From contig OX359194.1 of NCBI GenBank assembly GCA_947172415.1, forward strand, positions 4,898,001 through 4,962,000: a stretch of DNA of 64,000 nucleotides, read 5' to 3'. This document shows positions 49,703-61,900 of this stretch, piece by piece (within the stretch, counting starts at the first letter, position 1; each line of letters opens with the position of its first letter). The translations under genes were made by a program, and so were the position numbers. The notes under the pieces were generated by a model, which saw nothing but the letters and a program-made list of their open reading frames with translations, did no database searches and was not told where the DNA came from. This DNA is from Chondrosia reniformis. Taxonomy: Eukaryota; Porifera; Demospongiae; Chondrillida; Chondrillidae.

Positions 49703-52700
49703 GTTCGTCAGTCACTTACAATCTGCAGTGGCACAGAAAATCAAGAATGGATCAAAGGAATGGGGAAATACTCAACAAAAGGGTTGCAAAGGGAGGAGTT
49801 TGACATCAGGGGACTGCCATGTTGGGAGTACAATCATGGACTAATGCTAATGTGTTCTACTCTTGATTAGATGTATTATAGTGGACATTAGTGCTGCAAG
49901 GTTCAACTCAGGTTTATGCTGTTTGGTCAGGCTGTGCATTAGGTATGACAGCAAAGGCATAAGTTCTATGTTACTAATACCTGTGATGTCAAAAATGGTA
50001 TATACGTAGTCTTTTACCTCTCATTAATTATGAAATACCGCATGTTTTCTGCAAATGTAGTTGGCAGCTAGTATGCACTGAAACCGAAGTCTTTACCATT
50101 TACCAAATTTTGTGGGGATAAATGCTCAATATTTATCATCATTTCCTTATTGTGAAACAAACTAAATTCTAGTAAAACAGTGGAATTAAAGCCACGAGAC
50201 AAAAGAGCATCCCACTTAGTCTTAGTGAGATAGGTTATAGCGTCATACAGACAGAGTACAGTTGGACTGACGAATAAGCGAAGGTTAAGATAACTTAGCG
50301 ACACCCGGCCTGTCGTAATTCAAAGGTTTCGCGTACGTTGGCGCTATAAGTGCTGCATTCCCATCAAATTAACAGACTTTGTATATAATGTATATACAGA
50401 TTTGCTCAATGCATACATAAAGACACACCGACATCCTTATTAGTGGACATGAATAGCCAGTGGGAAAAAGACAGCGATAATCAGTACCTTAGCTTATAAC
50501 GGTCGGGTAGTATACTTTTTAACGAATCAAACGGAAACCGATCAGTTGTCAACCCTCTACTACCAATTTAATGCGCAAGTAAAATTATTGTTCACCTGAC
50601 AATGAAACCTTTACAATCAAAAGAGACAGATGAAGCTGCAGAGAAAGAACGCACTTTCAGTTAGGTTTCTAATGGAGAGCTAACTTCCACTCCAGCAAGG
50701 CTTTAGTCTTCCCTTCCTCGTGAGTTGTTCAAAAGAAGGCGGTGCTCTAAAGGTCAACTCCAAACGAGGCGTTTCACAATTCCAAATTAGGTGGAAATCG
50801 AAAGTTGGGACGGGAAGTTGGGAAAGTTGGGACTGCCATTTTACTGAACACCACGTGGAAATCTTTCGGAGGATACCACGATCATCCCGTCACGGCGCTG
50901 GTTACAGTTATACTCAAAAATAACAACACAGTAACTGCCTGGAAACGTCTATTTTTGCTGCCTAGACGTTCTTTCAGAGTCCCCTCAAGAGGGGGTCGTC
51001 ATTGGAACCTTAGCAAAATATTAATTCAGTAACTTTCGAGGAGTCAGAAGAAAGTTCTCACATTCTCCGGAGATGTCTAGTACCGGGTAAACAGGTACCA
51101 CTGAATATATACAAATTAAAGTCAAAGTCAAGCATGCCTGCCATTTAGCAGAAGTCTAGCATGGTGTAACTGCATTGCTCTATCATCTGTTTGGAAAATC
51201 AAAGCAACCATCTGGTAGCCCGCATTCCAAATTGGAATAGGATTATAATTTGATGAGATAATGCGGGATCCTTTGGGATACAGACGGCTTAATTGTTGGC
51301 TGTTGTACCTCAAGAAACTGGATCATTCAGCAAACGTTCTGCTTTGGTTTCAACAAAGGAGGTCATGTGCTATTATTTGGACCCTAAACAGGTACACAAA
51401 TATTGAACACTGAAATCTAATGGATTTGTACATGTACATATATATAAAGCATTTATCTCCTTGGTATTTCACTGCCACACAGTAGGCTATTATATTTGGA
51501 GAAATTACAACTGGCTCCCTTTTGTTCACTCTTTAGGTGGCTGCAATTTTTACAGCTTCCAGCTACTCCATTATTTCCTCTCGTGAATGTGAACCTATTT
51601 CCAATGGTTGAGAGTGTTGATCATATGGAAAGAGATGAAGCTGGGACCTGGTGCAAGTCTGCATTATAATCTATTGATGTTTTCCTGGACCTACGTAACT
51701 AGTCAAAACTTAACGATTTAGGTTTAGTGTTCCTATATAGAAAACTGTCTATACTGCATGCTCAAATGTGCTGTTGTGTATACAACTTTATCCTATGAAT
51801 AGTTTAATTTTCTTAAAGATGTTTATTAAAAGCTTCAGTTATGTGAATGAAATCCTCTGATCATTTAGACCATGCAGAATAATGAGTCTCAGAGGTGCAG
51901 TTTTACCTTCTTTGAGACACAGTTCTTTAATATTATAAATATCAACTGTTATATAGAAACAGATAAATAATTGACACAAAGCAAAATTAATATATATGAA
52001 CATGTATACATATACATGACACATTCAAGGGCTATATAGAGTGGCACTCTCAAGAAACTTTCCACTCTGAAAAAATGGCGACATTGCATATCGTAAATAT
52101 AACAGATTTTGTCAAAGGGAACAAAGAGTTTTTACCAATGCCATTTAAAATATTGCATAAGTGGAAAGTTTCCTTTGAGCGCATGTGTAATGATAATATT
52201 GATTGATTGATTGATATATATGCACACAGACTGAAACTATATAATTAATTGAAACAGGAACTGTGAATTCCCCTTCTCAGACATAGTACAACTTACTAGT
52301 CTCCTTCAGATATACTTTGACTATTATATTCTATGTGTACTTCAAATGTGTCATAACTCAAACGGACCAATCTTTTGCCCCACTTGGTATAGTTTTAGTT
52401 AGTTTAGTTTCAGTTATAGGCTTAGTTTTAATTGGTTTAATTACTTTAAGTGAAAAGATTGCACTAAGAATACATGCAGATGGTTGTGCACAAGACTACA
52501 CATGCGCCCTTTCATCAACCGTATGTATTGTAAATTCTAATAAAGGTAAAATTACACAGTTTTAACATTACACGTGTGCCCTGCTTAACAAGCACCATAG
52601 TATTACACTACACGCTATTATTCTATACTTAGTGTTCTGCATATTCATATATATCAAAGTGTTGGGCCAAATATCCTAATAAACTCAGTTTGAAATATAG

Positions 52701-52712
52701 TTCTTTTAGTCC
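49703..52712. other. Intergenic region between the two anoctamins
   Basis: This region should contain the promoter and 5' untranslated part of anoctamin A (near 49703 and rightwards) and the 3' untranslated part of anoctamin B (left of 52713). Open stretches at 50068-50304 (minus) and 50720-51032 (plus) are under 80 codons and show no motif. Sequence at about 50580-51060 is less AT-rich than its surroundings and could hold a core promoter or non-coding exon. No further gene is supported. Confidence 0.5.
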
Positions 52713-55700
52713 TTAATTCATATTCAGATAACTAGCTTTCTGTTTAGCTGCTCTTGCAATGACATCCTCCTCCTCTGTCTCTCTAATTGTCTTATGATAG
52801 ATTGCCATCGAACCAGCGATTGTAGCCTCATGGGAAAGAAGGCGCTCTCTCTTTATCTCGTCTTTTACAGATTTTGGCATATCAGGAATGATCCAAGCAA
52901 TGAAAGCTACCAGAACAAATATGACATGCTATAAAATAAAAAGAAAGACAATAAAGTTTAACATGCGTATGTTTAGTAATATCATGGTACAGAAAATCAT
53001 TCCTATACATATGTTGAAATTGTTTACCATCAACATGAAACAAATTGTATAAAATTATTACTGTGGACTGAATATAAAACTCACTTCAAAGATGATTATG
53101 AAAGCAAACTTGACAGCAAGCTCCCTCCAATACTCTAAAGGATAGGCTCCATTAATTGCTCCATAACCACGGAAACTGCAAAATGGTGCATGGGTAGAAG
53201 AATAAGAAAAAACCTAAATATACATTACCGTATATAAATATGTTTGTAGTAGTACAGGATATCTAAATGTACATATAAAATATAGTTCAGCCATATGCAG
53301 AGGGACTACGTAGAGCAACTTACCCACAAGTGATATCTTCTCTGATACAAAATGGTAAATTTCTGTAAATGTTGGGATTTTTTACATATTCTTTTGTCAA
53401 ATTTTCATATAAAAGATTTTCTCTTGATAGCCTACTTAGACATTCAATATCAACAAATGGTAGGTATAATAAAGCTTGGTTTTCTCTATTCAAGTAGCCT
53501 ACAACCTCCAGCTCAAGGTTTCTCACATCTGGTATAAGTTTAGTGTCATCAATATCACAGTCTGGAGAGACAGAGGATGGCCTGTTGTAGTCACAGTCTG
53601 GATCCACTGTAGTATCTTGATTTCGGATCTCATCAAAGAATGATTTTATAGGAAAATTGTTAACATATGAGCCCATGAATCCTACATTTCTACAAAACTC
53701 ATTTCCTCCAGAGCATCTGAAGGTGTTGCAAGAGGGCCAGTTGTGCTGGGAACAAAGTTCTTGAACATTAACTGTGTACTGATGGATGAGCAGTGGTATG
53801 AAGTTTGAAGTGAATGCAATGAGACAAGCCTAACAATAGAAAAAAGTTAACTTATGTACATACATATTGCATGTACAATATTATGTATACATATGTATAC
53901 TTATATAAGATAATCCCTACTCCAAATCATGTACAAACAGAGGTCTTTTTGTTATGACAGTGAACTGTTATACGTACATCCAGGATATTAACCACATGAG
54001 ACTCATAAGTGATCCACAAGAATATATATAAATCATTTACCCACCCATCAAGTGTGAATACATTTTGATCCTAAACTGTTATAATGCCCAAATTATAATG
54101 AATGCATAACATATATCTTTCCATACATTCAGCATCTTCACTCACATTAGTAACAATGGCAAGTTTTGAAATCAACTCTAGGAGACCATACCAAGCTCCA
54201 ATGTCTTGTGCTCTCTCTGCTACTGGTCTCTTCTGAGTGACCAAATACTTGTAAGCATCCAGTCTGATCTCCACCCAGTTATTGAGCAGTGCAAACAGAG
54301 GGGCCAGAGGGAATGCAGCCACAAACATAGATACAAAACCATACTGGACCACCAGTTCCAGGTATTCTGGAATCAAACCAAATCTGTTCTAAATAAGAGA
54401 GAAAATGCTGTTGAGCAACTAAATTCTATCTCTGAGTTATTCGATTTCATTTAAAACTTCTTAAGTCCCGGGAAGAGAGACAACCTTGTCATTCTGATGT
54501 TTTGGTTATCTTTAAGCCATTCCTTTTAATGCCTTAATTTTAGTAGCAAGCAGTCCTATTAGCTATATAGACTATACAAACCTTGTACAGTATATTTAAA
54601 GCAATATTTCCATAGGTACAAGTATAGATCGGCTCATTATATGCCATTGAGAACTTAACCTGCCTGTTTTACCTACGTACGCATATTAGTAATTATACAT
54701 GTGTAAACTATTCCTCCTACTACATAGGCCTAACAGACAGGACAGAGTTCTAGATCGAGACTTCATACTACTAGAACATCACTCTGCTCACTTCTTGGTT
54801 TAGAATGTAATCTTTCTCCCATCTAGTAAATACTCCATCATCATCCAATGATGTACGACACTTTTTCCACAGATTCTTGACAATTGGGACTCCAATTTCC
54901 AATACATTTTGGAAAATTTGCTTACCAATTAAAATTATTACCAGTTGAACAGTCAGTTCAAGGAAACAACCATATGTGGCACATTCACCAAGTCTCAGTG
55001 GTCCAATTCGAAGGTAATTACCAGGGTATCCAACAATCCTACAAAGGTATACAGTTAAATTAAAGATTACTATGGACTAATTAACAGAAAGAACGCACAT
55101 GTATACACGTAAGTACGTACTATACGTATATACTAACCTTCCTTTGAAAAATGCCACATAGAAAACTGATGTGTAATAGTTTACAAACTCAAAGGTGTAG
55201 TACTTCAAAATCAAGGCATCATCATATTCACTTTGTGTTCTGTGATTCTCTATGCATATACATGTGCAAATATATATGTATGATTATATAGGAAATAGAG
55301 AGGGCCATTGATAATCAGCACTTTGTGAAACATTGAATCACTAATCATTAAGGTATGTTGTAGTAACAATTATAGTAGTATGTAGGTCATTCAAAAAAGA
55401 CAACAAGGTAGAGATGAGAATTTATCAAATCTCAATAATTATGGATACAAAGGAGTGGTCCAATATATATGATATGTACTGTATACTCAAGTGAGCTACC
55501 CATGCACAACACTTCAATGTGCAGGGCCGGGGAAAGCTAGAAAATTATGGTCAGGCCATGCAGCGGTAGGCGTGGCTAAAGGCCGATTCACACTAACGAT
55601 GTAATGCAGACATAACGTGCCGAAATAGCCAATGCTCGGTATGAATTAGTTTCGGTGAGCAACGTTGAAGCAAGGTTGATGCAATGCTGCAGGAACGCCA

Positions 55701-55888
55701 AACAGGTAGCTAAATCCGAGCAAAATATTGGTCAGCGCAGCTCCCCCGCCCCCTGATGTGGTAATTGTACATAGAATATATGGTATGTACATAATGGTCA
55801 ACATCAATTGTGATATACATGGTCACACCATTCTTAGGTTAAGGATTAGGGATAATCAAAGGATTCGTTATGTAGTTATAGTGAAGGA

Positions 55889-55938
<50 letters not shown>

Positions 55939-58900
55939 AAGATAATAAGTACAAATAGCTAGTGAATTACCCTATCATGCAGTAGTTACAAGATGAATAT
56001 GAGCATATGTCTTTACATTCTTACCCCAGTCTGTTAGTTTGATTGCAAAAAATCTGTAAATCTGTAAGAGAAAAGAACACACAACAAATGAGATGATTGC
56101 ATTTAGTGTGCATTACAGCTCATTAATACTTACATACGTATGTTATCAATAACAACAAAATTAAAGTGTTGACTCACAAAACTAAGAATAAGGATACCAA
56201 TGAGCTGGATCAGTGCTCCTGTAGCCAAAGTGAATAAATTGACCCCTGTGCCAACAAAGGTTGATCCTGTAGCATCTGAAAGTGGTCCATACAGTACAAA
56301 TGCAATCCCTACTCGGTACAGCAGCACTCCAATAACTATAGCAATTACTATAAGAACCTACAAGAGAGTAAACGTTTGAAACATGCATATAATATCATCA
56401 TCCAAAGCTCTTACTAGGTTTAGTTCCCCAACAGAATTTTACTATAGAATAGATGTAATTTTTAGGGAAATGGTGTTTAAATTATTTAGGTGATTATATC
56501 ATTAAGGTTTACAGTACCTACGTAAATACATAAGAACACACATACAGAATTGGAGATGTCTACATACTCCATATTTTGATCTATTTTATGTACTAATTGA
56601 TTAAGTCCTTTAATTAATTATTAATTGTAGCTCTAATTTAGGGTATATGATTGTTTTTGCTACTGAGCACAACTTACCATATATAGAATTCCAACCACCC
56701 CAACAGCTACTTTTGGCAAAAATTGGGATAATGGCTGTTCAAGTTCAATTTCTCCGGTGACAGGGTTTGGCTGTAAGCGATATTTGCGATGATTTCTTGG
56801 ATTTTCCTTCTTCATTCTTTTGCGGATCTTACTTTCAAAAGCAATCCTGGGCCTTTCCTAATGAATGACAAGTCGTGAAGGGGGGTGAATTACAGAGATT
56901 CTTACATTTAATTGTTGGACTGAAGACTTGTATATCCACAAAGTCCGATTGGAAATTTGGGAGATTTGAGACAAATAGTGTGTATTTTATGCTTTATGAA
57001 CTTTCTTAGATTAGAAGCTGTGATGGCAAATATATATAACTAGGGTAGGTTATGGGCAATACAGTAGTTATAGAAATGATGGTGGCAGATTAACATAATT
57101 GTGTTACAGTGGCCATGGATGCTGGATTAGAGAATCCATTCAATTATGGACTTACTTCAACTTCTTCATATCCAAGCACACTCCACTCATGTTGCAATAT
57201 GAACTGCTTTCTCTTCCAAAATTCAAGCAATAGCACAGCCCAAACAGATGCCAAGCAAGCCAAAATAACTGTGCCAATGTTATCAAAGAGTAAGATGGTT
57301 CTGGTAACAGTGCACTCATCCTAGAGGATATAAAAGGCACATGTGCAATATACCACCATGTGATAAAATAGGAGAGTATATTATTAAAATCAGTTAATGT
57401 AACAAAAGTATAGTGTTATTTTTACTCTCTCATATCACCACTGGACTAATGACAGTGATATTGACAATATTGCACAGGTCAAAGTTTATGTAAACATAGC
57501 AAAGTGAAAAAAATGCAATCACATAGGAGCAAACACATACAGGTACAGTATGCACAGCAAAGTGCAAGTCAAAGCCCACTGCGTAGATCGCTGAGTGTTT
57601 CCAGGGACAAAAGCCTTTTGTAGATCTTCTTCGGCTTCCTTACTCACGAATTGGAAGTGATCTGTACCAGGTAAGTTGGGGCACCGGTTCAATCGCTTCT
57701 TCTTACTTCTAGTAGGCTGGCACTCGTTTCTGCACTTAGAACAGACTTGAGAGTCTGGCCAGGAACACTCGATAAAATCGCCCTCGCACAAGCAAAAGCA
57801 CTTCAGAGCAACGGAACTCATGTCAAAAGCAATCGTACTACTGCCAAAAGAGCGCTTATACAGCCATGGCAACGGGAGATATAAGAGTCATAGACCTCTC
57901 AGTGCGTGATACGACGCACTGAGCGGTCTATGACTATTACATATATGTATATGTATATGCATATGACAGACACACACAAGTATACCTGAAAGTACCAGAA
58001 GTCACAACCTGTATCACATATGGGACACATGTAAAAGGTTGTGTTCAGTTGGCTGCTGCTAGTGGCATCATTGTCTAGAATGCTCTCATTAAAGATGTAT
58101 GTGCTCCTTGGTTCCAAGCATACATCCACACTGCATATATACATACGTATGTAGTTTACATATAAATATATACAGTGTCACCCCAATAATCCACCACAGT
58201 TGGTTCAAGGAAAAATGTGGATTAGTGAGGTTGGCAGATTACTTAGTTCAAAGACATTATCGTATGCGCTTTAATTTTCGCAGGGTTTAATGTTGGTGAT
58301 TTTTGCGGATCACCAGCCATCCATCAGTATTTCGAGACCCCTGAGACCAACAACCACGAATTAAAAAAATGCAAAATCTGTGAAAATGAAGAATCGGCAA
58401 AATATAAACCCTGTGAAAATTAAAGTGCATACGGTATAATACAGTATAGCGGGAAAATTTAGTGAAGTTTAATGTTCGCGATTTTCGTGATTAGACCAAA
58501 TTTACAAAATTATCACTTTGTGAAATGTTCCCCCAAAATATATACGAGAGGTACTGTGGGGGAATTGTGAAATTAAAACTGCAAATTGTTTGATTTTGCA
58601 CGAAATTGCAGAATTTTCCCGCTATACAGTAGTTAAAATATTTGTTATACACAAATGAATAATAGCATATATATGTGTCAACACTATATTTAGACTACAT
58701 TTACCTTAGTTGCAATCAAGTCATGACCTCGGGAATGATAAAGTGCTTCAGAAATAAAGTACACTTACTATATCCAAAGTATCATACCCATGCAAATAAA
58801 TGAAAAACTGTGTACTGTATTTATTTTACACATGAGGAAAACACTACAACAAACAAACATGATAATCATAGTTTTGGAATATGGTGATTGGAAGTATGGC

Positions 58901-61900
58901 TTTGTGTTTCTCATATTATTATACTGTAATTCATGGTAAAAATCGTCAGAAACTCAAGTTACTACTGTGCTATAAGGCCTATTCGGAGAATACCACTCCT
59001 CATCAGTAGCACTAAGTGAGTCCAATGTAGGTGTTAAAATGGTTAATAATTTCCTTGTTCATACTATTTAGCCTACATAATATTGCTGTTCGTTATAGAG
59101 TTTTCTGAGTTATACGTAGGTTTGACCTTTTTAAAATGTGTTTCAGCCAATCCTTTGTCAGAATTGGTAGCTTGGTTACTCTAAAGAATTGCTACCCAGT
59201 GCTACTGATGAGGAGTGGTATTCTCCGAAAAGGTCTTATAGCACAGTGGTAAACTTGAGTTTTCTGACAATTTTTACTACAAATTACTAAGCCCATAAGC
59301 AGGGGCCGCAACCCTTTCTTCAATGCCGCGATGGTGAGACTAGGTGAGTCCAATATAGGTGTTAAAACAGTTAATAATTTACTTGTCCATATTATTATAC
59401 TGTATAAATATTATATAAATATTGTACAATTCATTTACAGTTACATGTACGTATGTGAAAGATTGAAGTCTTTATAAAGTAATTTTGTTGTTAGTATTTA
59501 TTACATAGCTTTTTTATGTAAAACTTACGCAATTGGGTTTCTGTTAAGTGTTAACGTAGTGAGTCCATAGATCATGATTATAAGTCCAATGATAGCAAAT
59601 AAGAATAACCATGTCGTATAATGACCGAGGAAACCAAAGTACAGTCCAACCTTCTCTCCAAAGTAGTTCCTAAAATAAGTAATATGTTCCAGCACACAGT
59701 TTATCATCAAAGCAATGTAATATACGTATAATATTATACATTCAATTCAATTATATACTTGTATTAAAATACCTCTCGACCAAGCAGTAATTTTACAGTT
59801 GTCCTAGGAAATAGTATAAAAATATACATACGTACGTATACTGTAAAATAGAGTTTGACTCAATGAGATGGGGGTAATTAGAAACAAGCCACAGAAAAAC
59901 TACTGTAGGCTAGCTATTATAGTAATAATATACATGTTGGTATATGCAGTTCATTGAAATATAAAAAATCAATTTGTAAAAAGTATATTCCTATGTAGCT
60001 GAAGAGATGGGATGAATGAGTGAAGAATGCTATTCACAATGTAATGTAATCTTAGTTCCAAAATTACACAATGAATTTGTTTTCACTTATGGAGAGGAAT
60101 GACTTCTTTGTATTACGTGAACAAAGAAATTATACGTGTAATAATTCTCCCTTACAATAAAGCTCTTTGATGTAATGCTCATAAAAGGTGAACTTGGCAC
60201 AAACCCAAGATCTAGTGACATACTAAAGGCCTGAAAACATAGCACCTTAAATCCATGGTATGACACCTTAGAGATATATGGCAAGATCTAGTAACACATT
60301 GATTAACACCTGTGTCATAATTTGGAGATGTATGCACTTAATATTGAACCTTATCAATATATCAGACTTTGTGCTTTCTGCTTACCTGATATGTGAGAGT
60401 GGTTGAGCTTTGAAAATATTTGTCCATTTGGCCCACTTCCTGTAGAGTAACTGTCTCTCAGATCGGATTTCAGCATCAGATTTAGCATTATATGGTCCCT
60501 AATCAATGGACAAATTCATAAAAAGGCTCATTTTGGAAAAGTGGTAGGTGTCAAAAAGTTGATATAGCATGTAGCATACTGACTTACCATACGTATGCTT
60601 TAACAAATATGTGTATAAATTACTAGCCAATAATTCTTCTTGCCATCATGTGTACACATGCTCTTTTACAGTCTTACTTACATCATGAAGTGGGTAGGCA
60701 TCATGAAAGGAATGGTTGGCTAACAAATGATCAATTCCTAAAACAAGAGATTACAAGAATAAAAACATTTAAAAAAAAAGAAATTAGAAATAGGGATGGC
60801 AGTGCCTGCAACAGTGACTGACACATCTGGAATAAGTATCGAAACAAGATAGTGATCATATGGTAAGGATAACCATGCAGAAATGGCATACTGAAATTTA
60901 ATCACACAACACTTCTATGTTTGGGCGCATCATGATAGCAGAAGTAGGGATTATGCAGAAGAAGAAGAAGAGAAGAAGACTCTTATAAGAAGGTACTTAT
61001 ATATATTCTATGGTATTACAGTGGCTGCCACTTGATATTGTCAAAACCTATATTATTAGAATATAAGTATATACCACCTTGATATAAGAGGGTTTATCAC
61101 TGAATTTAAGTTGGCTATTTTTAAACAACCTTCTAGGTCAAGACACCTCTATACAAAAGACGATAGAAAACATTTCCTGGTGTGCCATAATTTGAAGGTG
61201 ATATTATATACGTATATGATTATGAAATGTAAGGGAACGATGCCAAAATGCAATGTCTCTTGGATGACCAAACACTTTGATACACGGTCACTGAAATAGG
61301 TACAGTAGATGCATAGATAACAGTATATCATATACCTCTTTGTGTCTCCTTATCTGCCTCAGTACCCCTGACATAGTAAGTTCTCTCTAGATAGTCATGG
61401 ATAATAAGAGAGCGCTGAGCTGGAGTGAAGAACTTATCGCTATTGCTTGGATCACACTGCATGTACCTATATACGTAGCATGACAAAATAAACATTTGTC
61501 TTGTACAAAAGGTTTAAAATGGAAGTTAATTGCACAATACCTGTACAAATACTATGGAAAATCACTGGAGTATAATTATGCCCAACCAGTCAAGGGTAAT
61601 GAGCCCGAAGGAGGGAAAAGCAGCTGTCTATGGTTCTTTTGAAGATATTTTCCTTCTTTAGATGACTGGGAGACAATCATTGGTTGCAATTTTTAACAGG
61701 ACTTTGATCCCCAGCCAAGATGAGACCTTGGTCCCTTGGCTGGTTTGGCATGATATATAACAGTGATTTCCATAGATGAATGCTTCTAACCATGATAGGG
61801 GTAGAAACAGTACAGGATTAAAGGATAGTTATGCTTTAGTAGAGACAATTTATACCATGGCGCCATTGTACATTAATGTATGTACATACAATATGTAGCA

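Larger units (their letters stand above)
58935..59280. repeat. Inverted repeat pair, about 80-bp arms
   Basis: The arm 58935-59012 returns as reverse complement at 59200-59280, with about 190 bp between. A related word (GTGAGTCCAAT, TAGGTGTTAAAA, GTTAATAATTT) occurs at 59014-59060 and again in direct orientation at 59344-59390. The structure is in an anoctamin B intron and each arm contains a hammerhead-like core. Confidence 0.8.

Noticed and set aside
52317-52565. 82-codon hydrophobic plus-strand frame
   Set aside because: AT-rich intergenic sequence with simple hydrophobic runs; no promoter, splice or family support.
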